Shown here: piece by piece, positions 14,377-21,339 of the stretch
Layout of the letters: each line of letters starts with the position of its first letter
How positions within the stretch are numbered: the first letter of the stretch is position 1
NCBI GenBank assembly: GCA_944358225.1
Contig: CALVQP010000009.1
Span: 1 to 21,339, forward strand
Length of the DNA stretch: 21,339 nucleotides
Source of the DNA: an uncultured Bacilli bacterium
GTDB taxonomy: Bacteria > Bacillota_I > Bacilli_A > RF39 > UBA660
Direction of reading: 5' to 3'
Program-made: the position numbers and the translations under genes
Notes under the pieces: model-generated
The model's input: the letters and a program-made list of their open reading frames with translations, nothing else
What the model was told of the DNA's origin: nothing
Databases searched by the model: none

Positions 14377-15096
14377 GTGATAAGATTTATAATTGTCGAT
14401 GACTCTAAACAAATGCAACAGCAAATCAAAAAGATAGTTATCAAAGCCCTCATAAATGATAACGTAGAAACTAAATTTCTATTTTTTTCCAAATACTGTA
14501 ACGAACTACAAAAAGCTATCGAAGATACATCAATTAGAACGGTATATCTTTTAGATGTAGATTTAGAAGATAAAAATACAACAGGTATTGATATCGGTAA
14601 AATTATAAGAAAATATGACTGGGATTGTGAACTTATTTTCTTAACAAATCATGATAATTATTTTGAAAAAGTGTACCGTACCATTTATAATGTCATGGAT
14701 TTTATTGAAAAGTTTGATCACATGGAATCTAGGTTGACCCTAGCTATTAAAGAAATATCTGCCCAAAAGTACGATAAAGCGATGTTTACTTACGAAAATC
14801 GACAAATAAATATGCAAATCTATCTTAAAGACATTTTATATATTGAAGCTACTGACCGCAAATTAAACATCTATGCCTCACATAATAAGTTTTGTGTCAA
14901 TTTAACTATCTGTCAAATGTTAGCTAAACTAGACAAACGTTTTGTTCAAGTCCATCGTTCTTGTATTGTAAACGATGATCAAGTTGAACTTTACCAATGG
15001 AATAAAGGTAGCTTCATTTTAAAAAACGGTAAAGAAGTTTTATTACTATCCAAAAAATATAAAGAAAATATTCTAAATCGTCATAAAACAAAATAA
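14377..15096 (+). CDS. LytTR-family response regulator (AgrA/LytR-like), orphan
   Basis: 239 residues. The N-terminal receiver domain (about 1-125) shows the acidic pair D8-D9, the phospho-acceptor D60 in YLLDVDLED and a switch threonine in FLTNHD. The C-terminal LytTR DNA-binding domain (about 135-235) has YLKDILYIEA, the core FVQVHRSCIVN and a closing LLSKKY. Such regulators bind paired direct repeats and often control peptide signalling, bacteriocins or wall genes. No histidine kinase or signal-peptide gene is beside it, so it is an orphan in this window. The start is GTG 14377, which has AAAGGTG ten bases upstream; GTG 14368 falls inside that site. It has its own extended -10 promoter. 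Confidence 0.9.
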   Translation: MIRFIIVDDSKQMQQQIKKIVIKALINDNVETKFLFFSKYCNELQKAIEDTSIRTVYLLDVDLEDKNTTGIDIGKIIRKYDWDCELIFLTNHDNYFEKVYRTIYNVMDFIEKFDHMESRLTLAIKEISAQKYDKAMFTYENRQINMQIYLKDILYIEATDRKLNIYASHNKFCVNLTICQMLAKLDKRFVQVHRSCIVNDDQVELYQWNKGSFILKNGKEVLLLSKKYKENILNRHKTK

Positions 15097-15107
15097 ACGA
15101 TTTTTTT
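15075..15107 (+). terminator. Possible weak terminator after the LytTR regulator gene
   Basis: AAATCGT (15075-15081) pairs with ACGATTT (15097-15103) across a 15-base loop, followed by T residues. The left arm lies inside the coding region. The stem is short and A+T-rich, so this is tentative. Confidence 0.35.
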
Positions 15108-16731
15108 ATTTTTTTAAAGAATTTAATTTTTGATAATAAAGTATAATATTTTTATCATAATCACATATTTTTCCACTTGGTAAAAGTAACATACGTTCCA
15201 CTTTTAACTTTTCTACAAAATCCACATTGTGGGAAACCAACAAAATTGTACCTTTATATTCTGCAAATACTTGGGCAATCATTTCTTGCGTTTCTGGATC
15301 TAAATGATTAGTCGGCTCATCTAATACTAAAAAGTTAGCTTTACTTAAAGCAATTAAAGCTAAAGATACTCTACTTCTTTCTCCAGGTGATAAGTAAGCA
15401 ATTTTTTTATATACATCATTTTTCGAGAATAAGAAATTACCTAAAAATGCTCGCAATTGCCTTTCTGTTAAAGCAAAATTACTAAAGCTTTCTAAAATTG
15501 TTTTATCCATTTGTAAATCTTCATGTTCCTGCGCATAATAAGCAATCGTCGTTTTATCATTAACTGTAATTTGACCTTTTAAAACAGGTAACTTACCCAT
15601 TATAAGTTTTAATAAGGTAGACTTCCCTACACCGTTTTCTCCCACTATTAAAAACTTTTCTTGACGATTTAAAGCAAAAGATAAATTTTCATATAACAAT
15701 TGCTTTTTATCATAGCCAAAAGAAATATTTTCACATCTTAGAGGCTCCATTGCCCCAGGATGCGTTAATTCAATTTTAAAATTCATTATTCTCGTTTTTT
15801 TATCCAAAACTACTTTTTGTTGTTCTAATCTTGCTAATTTCTTTTGCCTGTCCTTGGCAATGTTAGCCTTCTTCTCATTACCTCGAATATATTTGGCAAT
15901 AATTCTTTTTAATTTTTCCTCTTCTTTTTCTTGTTTTTCCAAGAGTCTTTCTTGCATTTTTAACCGTTCTAAGCGAACTTTCAAATATTTTTGATAGTTT
16001 CCATTATATAACTCTATATTATGCTTTTGCTTATCTATATATAAAGTTTGAGAAGTCACAGCGTTTAAAAAGGAAATATCGTGCGATATAACTAAAACAG
16101 TTCCCTTATAATTTTTTAGATAATTAATAACAAAATCTTTACTATCTAAATCTAAGTGATTAGTTGGTTCATCTAACAATAGCATTTCAAATTTAGAATA
16201 TAGCAATCTCGCAAAAGCCACTTTACTTTTTTGTCCCCCTGATAACTCACTTAACTTCAAATCTAATAAATCAGTATCAATATTCATACCACTAATTAGT
16301 TTTAAAAGAATACCTTCCGCATTGTAAACATCATAATAATCTAGCTGCGCTTGTAATTTGCTAATATTTTTTAAAATATGCTCTAGCTTCTTTTGATCTG
16401 TCTCTTGAGCTACTTTTAAATAAGCCTCGTTTAACTTCTTTTCTAATTTTTTTATTGGTCGACCTTCTAATAAAAAATCTAACACCGTAATATCCATAGA
16501 AGGAATTTCATAACTAATCGTTTGCGGTAAAAATCCTATTCTAGTAGCTGCTGGTAAAATTATTTTCCCCCGATCTGGTTCCAATCGTTTTAATATTAGC
16601 TTCAAAAAAGTCGATTTTCCAGCTCCGTTACTACCAACTATTCCCACTTTTTGCCCATCTTGAATTTGCAAATTCACATGATCAAAAATTTCTTGCAGAC
16701 CAAAAGAAAATGATAAATCTCTAATATTCAT
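15106..16731 (-). CDS. ABC-F family ATPase (ribosome-associated)
   Basis: 541 residues with two ABC domains and no membrane segment. Domain 1 has Walker A GSNGAGKS (33-40), signature LSGGQ (163-167) and Walker B/D-loop LLLDEPTNHLD (184-194). A charged Arg/Lys-rich linker (about 245-315) is the tRNA-interaction arm of this class. Domain 2 has GENGVGKS (364-371), LSPGE (447-451) and DEPTNHLD (471-478). ABC-F proteins act on the ribosome E site, either as translation factors that relieve stalling or as antibiotic-resistance proteins; the sequence alone does not decide which. There is no clear C-terminal extension. The ribosome-binding site is weak (AAGAG). It follows the 86-codon gene by 32 bases, so they may share a transcript. 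Confidence 0.9.
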   Translation of the reverse strand: MNIRDLSFSFGLQEIFDHVNLQIQDGQKVGIVGSNGAGKSTFLKLILKRLEPDRGKIILPAATRIGFLPQTISYEIPSMDITVLDFLLEGRPIKKLEKKLNEAYLKVAQETDQKKLEHILKNISKLQAQLDYYDVYNAEGILLKLISGMNIDTDLLDLKLSELSGGQKSKVAFARLLYSKFEMLLLDEPTNHLDLDSKDFVINYLKNYKGTVLVISHDISFLNAVTSQTLYIDKQKHNIELYNGNYQKYLKVRLERLKMQERLLEKQEKEEEKLKRIIAKYIRGNEKKANIAKDRQKKLARLEQQKVVLDKKTRIMNFKIELTHPGAMEPLRCENISFGYDKKQLLYENLSFALNRQEKFLIVGENGVGKSTLLKLIMGKLPVLKGQITVNDKTTIAYYAQEHEDLQMDKTILESFSNFALTERQLRAFLGNFLFSKNDVYKKIAYLSPGERSRVSLALIALSKANFLVLDEPTNHLDPETQEMIAQVFAEYKGTILLVSHNVDFVEKLKVERMLLLPSGKICDYDKNIILYYQKLNSLKK

Positions 16732-16763
16732 AAATACTCTTATTGCGTCCCAAAACCAAATTA

Positions 16764-17024
16764 TTAAAGATGCATTTTTTTATTTATATGTGTGGAATAG
16801 TGTTTTACCAAATATTGACCTTTCGAATGCCTCTTAGCAACACAAAGAGGCATATAACCTTCTTTTAAAGCTATTTGTTTTTTTTCTTCCATAGTTAAAA
16901 ATTCATGTTTATTTCGCGAGCGTTTTTTATTGTCTTTTTCTTTTTTTAAATTAGAAATATTACCCGTTGTTTTTATATATTCTTTTATTATTTTTAATAA
17001 AGCTATTTTACGAGAATTATTCAT
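16764..17024 (-). CDS. Small basic protein, unknown
   Basis: 86 residues, highly basic, with no membrane segment. There is a helical N-terminus (SRKIALLKIIKEYIK), a Lys/Asn/Arg-rich middle (KKEKDNKKRSRNKHEF) and a His/Lys-rich tail (RHSKGQYLVKHYSTHINKK). AAAGGAG lies before the ATG. The composition suggests nucleic acid binding, but I see no known motif. It lies ahead of the ABC-F gene on the same strand. Confidence 0.5.
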   Translation of the reverse strand: MNNSRKIALLKIIKEYIKTTGNISNLKKEKDNKKRSRNKHEFLTMEEKKQIALKEGYMPLCVAKRHSKGQYLVKHYSTHINKKMHL

Positions 17025-17144
17025 ATTTTATATCTCCTTTTTCTGTTAATAGTTATTTAAATACAATTAAATATTTAATTACTAAAACCATCTTATCATA
17101 ATTTTTCAACTAAGCAATCTAATTTTTTATTAACCACTAATACT

Positions 17145-17983
17145 TCATAATATTTTTAATTTTTTAATTTTCATATATTCTTTGAACTTCTCATTCCATA
17201 TTTCATTATTTACTTGATTGTTTCCTTTACTGTATTCATTAAGATAAGCAATAAAATCACAATTATAATTAAAGCCATCTCGCAACATATATATTAAGAG
17301 GTTAGACCATTGTCCACATGATCTATAATAATCGCTTTTTAAAAAATATGTTTTTAATTCTTCAAAACTGTAACTTTGCTCTATATAATCATAATTAATT
17401 TTTTCGTGATCGATTGTTAATATTCCATAGGTAGATAACAGTTGACCCGTAGCTAACAAACTTACAGCTCCACAATTAATAAAATATTTACCCCTATATT
17501 GTATATAAAAAGGTCTATGAGTATGAGCAAATAAATAAATATCACAGCCAAAATCTTCAATTAATTTATTAAATAGTTCGCAACTATTGCTATATACTAA
17601 ATCTCTATCTTTATAAGGACTTCCATGAGATATGCATATTGTTTTATTTTCTATTTTTATTATTTTAAATATGGGAAGAGAGGAAATAAATTTTTTATTT
17701 TCTTTTGATAAATTATTATGCACGTACAACATTGGTTGCCATTGTCTCAAATTAATCCAAGAACTCCCATCATAATTTACTAGAGAAACTTCTCTATTTC
17801 CAGCCACTACATTATTTGTTTTATTTTTTATTAAATCTAAAACTTCATTGTTCTCAAAACCATCTGTTATCATATCACCACAAAAAATATAGTCATCTAC
17901 CTTTTCATTTTCTAAACTATTCAAAGCTTTTTTAATAATAAATAATTACCATGTATATCATTTAAAATTGCTACTTTTTTCAT
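17145..17983 (-). pseudogene. Metallophosphoesterase gene with a -1 frame break at A AAA AAG
   Basis: The first frame starts at ATG 17983, reads MKKVAILNDIHGNYLLLKKL and stops at TGA (17921-17923). Shifting -1, or adding one A, at the A6 run continues as KALNSLENEKVDDYIFCGD and on to residue 279. The joined protein has the full calcineurin-like ligand set: D9 and H11 (NDIHGN), D37 (CGD), N63 (GNRE), H120 (SHGSP), and H154 and H156 (AHTHRP). The break falls exactly at the heptamer A AAA AAG (17933-17927) with the stop one codon later, so programmed slippage could make the full enzyme; simple mutation or a sequence error is the alternative. The substrate is unknown. AAGGAG lies upstream, and the ATG is one base after the stop of the preceding gene. 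Confidence 0.7.
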
Positions 17984-17984
17984 T

Positions 17985-18569
17985 TTAGTTGTTACTCCTT
18001 ATTTTAAATAAACCAAGTATTCTCTTCTTTTTAAAATTAGATTCTAAAATATTATCTATTCGTGAATTAATATCATTTCCTAAATTGCTTGAGTGATTAG
18101 CATCTTTAAATACAAATAATGCATGTTCACCACTACCAATCATGATTTTACGAAAACTTCTATCTTTTTTTGGTTCTTCAGCAAATAATTTAACAACCAA
18201 TAAACTCATTAAAACAATATACTCATCATCATATTCACTTGCTAGCATTAGGACCTCATCAGGCGTCAAACGAATAATGGACCTGAGCCCGGATAGATCA
18301 TTTAATAAAACTAACAAACCGCAAGCATAAGCCTTTTGAAACGCTACTGTTAAATCAATATAACTATTTTTATTATCTATATAACCTTCTTTTAGACATA
18401 TATCTTGAAATAAAATTTTAAAATCTGGCATTTTATAATATTTATATAACTTTTTTTCTAATTCCTGATTAACAATTATGGACTTTTGACTTTTTAAAAC
18501 GAGTACTGCTGATAATAGTCTTAAAAAGTCAAACTCACGAAAAGCAAAGTGTTCACAAGCTTTATTCAT
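17985..18569 (-). CDS. Unknown protein coupled to the metallophosphoesterase
   Basis: 194 residues from ATG 18569 (GAAGGA ten bases upstream; a TTG three codons earlier is also in frame). It is predicted mostly helical and soluble, with hydrophobic stretches in FDFLRLLSAVLVL, AYACGLLVLLNDL and YIVLMSLLVVKLF that are too short or broken for clear membrane spans, and a basic C-terminus (NFKKKRILGLFKIR). I recognise no family. Its stop is one base from the phosphoesterase start, so the two form a coupled pair, perhaps a regulator or substrate-recognition protein with its phosphatase. A possible extended -10 (TGG-TATAGT, minus strand, 18596-18601) lies upstream. Confidence 0.55.
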   Translation of the reverse strand: MNKACEHFAFREFDFLRLLSAVLVLKSQKSIIVNQELEKKLYKYYKMPDFKILFQDICLKEGYIDNKNSYIDLTVAFQKAYACGLLVLLNDLSGLRSIIRLTPDEVLMLASEYDDEYIVLMSLLVVKLFAEEPKKDRSFRKIMIGSGEHALFVFKDANHSSNLGNDINSRIDNILESNFKKKRILGLFKIRSNN

Positions 18570-18728
18570 ACTTACCAAATCCTTCTTATGTCAATACTAT
18601 ACCACACTGTTTAAATATTTAAAATTAATTTTTTTCTTATTATATCTAAAGTGTAATAAATGCATTTTAAAATATTATATAAGTAATTTTTTATTATTAA
18701 GATTAAAGAAAGGACGGTCATAGGTAAG

Positions 18729-18753
18729 AAAAAAAAGACTGCCAGAGTCTTTT
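18729..18753 (-). terminator. Terminator of the two-tRNA operon
   Basis: On the minus strand AAAAGACT pairs with AGTCTTTT across a 5-base loop and is followed by more T residues, 11 bases after tRNA-Leu. Confidence 0.85.
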
Positions 18754-18763
18754 AATATTCAGA

Positions 18764-18848
18764 TGGTGCAGGTAAAGGGACTTGAACCCCCACGGATAAA
18801 TCCACTAGATCCTAAGTCTAGCGCGTCTGCCAGTTCCGCCATACCTGC
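18764..18848 (-). tRNA. tRNA-Leu (anticodon TAG)
   Basis: An 85-base class II tRNA with encoded CCA. Acceptor GCAGGTA pairs with TACCTGC; anticodon stem CTAGA/TCTAG encloses CTTAGGA, with TAG at 18812-18814. The long variable arm (TGGATTTATCCGT) is typical of Leu. Confidence 0.95.
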
Positions 18849-18855
18849 AATTACA

Positions 18856-18932
18856 TGGTGGACCTCATAGGACTCGAACCTATGACCGCCCGGTTATGAG
18901 CCGGATGCTCTAACCAACTGAGCTAGAGGTCC
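18856..18932 (-). tRNA. tRNA with anticodon CAT (Ile2 or elongator Met)
   Basis: 77 bases with encoded CCA. Acceptor GGACCTC pairs with GAGGTCC; stem TCCGG/CCGGG encloses CTCATAA, with CAT at 18896-18898. The first base pair is G-C and there is no C-A mismatch, so it is not the initiator. The GGACC acceptor and CTCATAA loop resemble the lysidine-modified tRNA-Ile2 of Bacilli, but elongator Met cannot be excluded by eye. Confidence 0.9.
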
Positions 18933-18943
18933 AGGACTTTTTA

Positions 18944-18972
18944 ATAAAATAAAAAAAAAAAAACTTTGACAA
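18944..18972 (-). promoter_or_regulatory. Possible promoter of the two-tRNA operon, spacer built of a 13-base homopolymer
   Basis: On the minus strand, TTGTCA (18967-18972), a 17-base spacer and TTTTAT (18944-18949). The -10 is weak, and several A/T hexamers fit at 16-20 bases. The spacer is mostly T13 (18951-18963). Confidence 0.35.
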
Positions 18973-18995
18973 CCCATTTCTATCAAAAGCCATCT

Positions 18996-19041
18996 AAAAA
19001 GAAGATTAGATAATCATCTTACCCTATGATTACCTAATCTT
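18996..19041 (-). terminator. Terminator of the 139-residue gene
   Basis: A 16-bp stem (19002-19017 with 19026-19041) and an 8-base loop. The single mismatch on the plus strand becomes a G-U pair in minus-strand RNA. C and five T follow on that strand. It lies 11 bases after the gene. Confidence 0.85.
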
Positions 19042-19052
19042 ACATCTGTATA

Positions 19053-19472
19053 TTATTTATTTTGTAACATATTTAACAAATCTATTTTAAACATATCTTT
19101 AGAAGCATTCTCTTTAGAGATCATAATTCCTTTATATGTTCCAAGCTCGGACTTATGACCTTCTAGCAAAATTTTCTTTGGTGTAATTTCTTTTAACATA
19201 ACTGTATTTTCTTTTAAATAAACAGTATATATTAATTTAACTTCTCCATGTACCTGACTAAACTTTTTATCACTTTTAAGTTTCAATTCGTAAGTTTGTG
19301 TTCCGTTTTTCTTATTTTGAGAAATAAGCTCTCCCAAAAATTCACCACTTCTCAAAGCTGGATAACAATTGAAGTTTAATTCCTTATAAGCAAGCATATT
19401 ATACTTCTTTAAAGATCTTTCTAACTTACTAAATTCATTCTCATCGATATAATCTAAAACAAAACCTTTCAT
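19053..19472 (-). CDS. Unknown soluble protein
   Basis: 139 residues with no signal peptide and no membrane segment. The N-terminal third looks helical (DENEFSKLERSLKKYNMLAYKEL); the rest looks like a beta-rich sheet (TYELKLKSDKK, VKLIYTVYLKENTVMLKEI, GTYKGIMISKENA). I recognise no family. A GGGGG-containing ribosome-binding site precedes the ATG. It is monocistronic with a strong terminator, which suggests an independently regulated housekeeping or stress gene. Confidence 0.6.
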   Translation of the reverse strand: MKGFVLDYIDENEFSKLERSLKKYNMLAYKELNFNCYPALRSGEFLGELISQNKKNGTQTYELKLKSDKKFSQVHGEVKLIYTVYLKENTVMLKEITPKKILLEGHKSELGTYKGIMISKENASKDMFKIDLLNMLQNK

Positions 19473-19577
19473 ATTATAACCCCCTATATCCTCTTTAGAT
19501 GTCTATATTATAACACATCTAAGAAGATTTGTCAACTTTTGTCTACCCTGAATGTTTTATGTGATATTATTCTACAA

Positions 19578-19862
19578 CTATTTTTTATAATTGTCAAGTT
19601 TTAATTTCACCACTGTACACCCCGGATTGTAAAATCCTACATAAAAGTTTACTACCCGACGATCCTTTTTTAAATATTTGTGCACCTCTTCCTTTAATAC
19701 TCCGCCACTGCGACCATGTACTATTACAATATATTCTTTTTGCAATCTAATATTATCATTAATAAACACCTCTAAAGGATGAATCATTGTAAATCGTGTC
19801 TCACCATGCAAATCTAAAGTAGGATACATGGCCGTAAATAAATCATCATTAAACCTGAGCAT
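19578..19862 (-). CDS. Stand-alone Smr domain protein
   Basis: 94 residues made almost entirely of an Smr domain, as found at the C-terminus of MutS2: LDLHG (16-20), a helix containing EVFINDNI, IVIVHGRSGGVLKEEV (45-60, the HGxxGG loop) and the closing GCTVVKL (81-87). Smr domains bind or nick nucleic acid, and MutS2 Smr cuts mRNA on collided ribosomes; stand-alone forms are less well understood. The ATG lies inside the end of the sugar-kinase gene (14-base overlap), so it is translated by coupling to it. No separate terminator or promoter is clear. Confidence 0.8.
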   Translation of the reverse strand: MLRFNDDLFTAMYPTLDLHGETRFTMIHPLEVFINDNIRLQKEYIVIVHGRSGGVLKEEVHKYLKKDRRVVNFYVGFYNPGCTVVKLKLDNYKK

Positions 19863-20745
19863 AATATTTTTCTACTTCGCTTAACTGTGGAATAGAATTT
19901 TTAGTCCCCACTTTACTTAAAGAAAGTCCAGCTGCTATATTGGCAAACTTAACAGCATTTTCTATATTACGAGTTTTTAGATATTGATAACAAAAAGCTC
20001 CATGGAATATATCCCCTGCCCCAGTTGAATCAGCAACCGTTACTTTTAAAGCAGGTAATAATTTAATTTGATTTTCAAATGAATAAATGGCTCCTTTATC
20101 CTCTAAAGTAATAACTATTTCTTGTTTAGCAAATCTCGATTTTAAATTTAAATATATTTTACTTAAAGATGCATTATCTGTATACTTTATTCCTGAAACT
20201 TCCTCCGCAAATTCTTTAGAACATACAATAAAGTTTACTTTAGTACACAAATCCAGTACATGTTTATTCACTCGTCCTGCATCAATCATTGATAAGGCAT
20301 TAGGCATATTTTTTAAAATATTTAAAGAAGCCTCGTATTCATGCCCATCTAACATAATCATATCAGCCGCTATATTATAATCAGTTTTCTTTAGTGGGGG
20401 CAATTTACTTTCTTGAGATAAAATTGTCCTAGTTGCTCTTTTTTTGTTAAGCAAAATATATGTCAAAGCTGTTTTGGTTTCATAATTAGTTTCTAAATAA
20501 TCTGTTTTAACTTTAAACTCATTAAATTCTTTCTTTATTTTATCACTATAAGCATCATATCCGACAACACCACAAATATAGCTTTGCTCTCCCCATTTTC
20601 CTAGCAAACAGGCAGCAGTAGCACTGCACCCCCCTCCTGATTCATTAACTGCCACTACCTTATTTCGCGTATTTTCTAAAGGATAATCTTCCAAAGATAA
20701 AGCTATATCATAAGCTATGTGTCCCACACATAAAACTTTCATCAT
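19849..20745 (-). CDS. PfkB-family carbohydrate kinase
   Basis: 298 residues with the ribokinase/fructokinase fold. PfkB signature 1 is ESGGGCSATAACLLGKWG through CGVVGYDAYSD (35-68), and signature 2 is VADSTGAGDIFHGAF (237-251), with GAGD forming the anion hole and D245 the catalytic base. It phosphorylates a sugar or nucleoside using ATP; the specific substrate cannot be read from the sequence. The start is one of two adjacent ATGs (20745 or 20742), with AAAGGGTG before them. It overlaps the Smr gene downstream. No transporter or regulator gene is adjacent to hint at the sugar. Confidence 0.9.
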   Translation of the reverse strand: MMKVLCVGHIAYDIALSLEDYPLENTRNKVVAVNESGGGCSATAACLLGKWGEQSYICGVVGYDAYSDKIKKEFNEFKVKTDYLETNYETKTALTYILLNKKRATRTILSQESKLPPLKKTDYNIAADMIMLDGHEYEASLNILKNMPNALSMIDAGRVNKHVLDLCTKVNFIVCSKEFAEEVSGIKYTDNASLSKIYLNLKSRFAKQEIVITLEDKGAIYSFENQIKLLPALKVTVADSTGAGDIFHGAFCYQYLKTRNIENAVKFANIAAGLSLSKVGTKNSIPQLSEVEKYYAQV

Positions 20746-20807
20746 CTACACCCTTTCTACTTTTTCAATTATATAAAAATTATGACTTTTTTGCAATAAT
20801 GTAGCAG

Positions 20808-20832
20808 AAAAAAACACGGACAAATCCATGTT
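20808..20832 (-). terminator. Terminator of the ferritin-like protein gene
   Basis: On the minus strand AACATGGA pairs with TCCGTGTT (one U-G pair) across a 4-base loop, then a T-run. The stem begins within the stop codon of the gene. Confidence 0.8.
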
Positions 20833-21259
20833 ATAAAAACTTCTTCAGATTATCTAAATTTTTTTGTTCAATTTTTAAAAGTTTATTAGCTAAAGTTCTA
20901 ATTTCTTCGTCATCTCCACTATAATTATTTAATTGTTCTGTAATTTCTATAATCCCCTTATTTGATCCCTCTATCATCATCTTAGCTAACATATTTGTTG
21001 AAGAATCTGTCAAAGTCTTCATTTCACTCATTATGTAAGAACCAACCTTAGCCATCATAGGCAGTTCTTTTTCTTCTTTACCATATTTTTTAAAAATAGC
21101 ACTTGTCTCTTTACAAATGGTTTCATAATCATCTTTTTGTTCCTTAATTACATTTTCAAAATCTTCATCAGTTATTTTATTTATTATGTCATCAATTCCT
21201 ACAACTCCCATCTGTGCGTTTTGATAAATATAATTTAAAAACTCTATATTTTCTTTCAT
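20831..21259 (-). CDS. All-helical ferritin-like/DUF2383-like protein
   Basis: 142 residues from ATG 21259, which has GGTGATG just upstream; earlier in-frame ATGs fall in or before that site. It has four predicted long amphipathic helices: IEFLNYIYQNAQMG, DEDFENVIKEQKDDYETICKE, ELPMMAKVGSYIMSEMKTLTD and the C-terminal EEIRTLANKLLKIEQKNLDNLKKFL. This matches a common Clostridia/Bacilli family of ferritin-like four-helix proteins of unknown function. A clear di-iron set (two ExxH motifs) is not present, so iron binding is not supported. It is monocistronic. Confidence 0.6.
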   Translation of the reverse strand: MKENIEFLNYIYQNAQMGVVGIDDIINKITDEDFENVIKEQKDDYETICKETSAIFKKYGKEEKELPMMAKVGSYIMSEMKTLTDSSTNMLAKMMIEGSNKGIIEITEQLNNYSGDDEEIRTLANKLLKIEQKNLDNLKKFL

Positions 21260-21310
21260 TTTCATCACCATTACTATCTTATCCTGAAAATACAATGTTA
21301 TACTCTTTTA

Positions 21311-21339
21311 TTGCGATGCTTAGCTATTTATAGTATAAT
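21311..21339 (+). promoter_or_regulatory. Outward promoter at the right edge
   Basis: TTGCGA (21311-21316), a 17-base spacer and a perfect TATAAT (21334-21339). It implies a plus-strand gene or RNA starting just beyond the window. Confidence 0.45.

Noticed and set aside
17065..17080. A 16-base palindrome AATTAAATATTTAATT
   Set aside because: Made only of A and T in very A+T-rich intergenic DNA, so chance is likely.
20087..20380. A plus-strand open frame opposite the PfkB kinase
   Set aside because: Shadow of a gene with both PfkB signatures.

Overview
The window is strongly A+T-rich bacterial DNA with the standard genetic code: Trp is TGG and no gene reads through TGA. The gene set is that of a walled Gram-positive bacterium: FtsW, a Gram-positive-type peptide deformylase, an RNase III-SMC gene pair, a YjcZ-like tiny membrane protein, an ABC-F ATPase and CCA-encoding tRNAs. 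Tight packing and shortened versions of SMC and YigZ suggest a reduced-genome member of the Bacilli, perhaps an uncultured gut lineage. That placement is inference; no 16S is present.

Left part (1-5900): the end of a thioredoxin-like gene heads an operon with a CPBP membrane protease, a membrane-anchored metallophosphoesterase that has lost several metal ligands, and a half-length YigZ. Facing it is ftsW. Next come a YjcZ-like peptide gene and, on the minus strand, a lysozyme (GH24) domain fused behind a VirB2/TrbC-like two-helix membrane hairpin. An unknown anchored protein and def follow. Convergent pairs share bidirectional terminators whose stems contain stop codons.

Middle (5900-11850): a minus-strand rnc-smc-unknown operon. 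Divergent from it lie yidD and a ZnuA-like lipoprotein without its metal-binding histidines, then a promoter-tRNA-Ser(GCT)-terminator unit.

Accessory part (11890-18600): a small membrane protein, a methyltransferase-like gene, a multi-pass membrane protein and a 71-codon gene, all on the minus strand. Then come a Lys-Ile-Glu tRNA cluster, an orphan LytTR response regulator, an ABC-F protein, an 86-codon unknown gene and an unknown gene coupled to a second metallophosphoesterase. Three genes here are each interrupted by an apparent loss of one base in a short A or T run. Putting the base back joins the halves into coherent proteins. In the phosphoesterase the site is A AAA AAG, a canonical -1 slippery heptamer.

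Right part (18720-21339): a two-tRNA operon (Leu-TAG and a CAT-anticodon tRNA), an unknown 139-residue protein, a PfkB sugar kinase overlapping a stand-alone Smr protein, and a ferritin-like/DUF2383-like helical protein. A plus-strand promoter points out of the right edge.

The points most worth a second look are the clustered homopolymer frame breaks, the VirB2-like/lysozyme fusion, the two metalloprotein folds without their metal ligands, the short-armed SMC, and paired cysteines in several predicted extracytoplasmic proteins.
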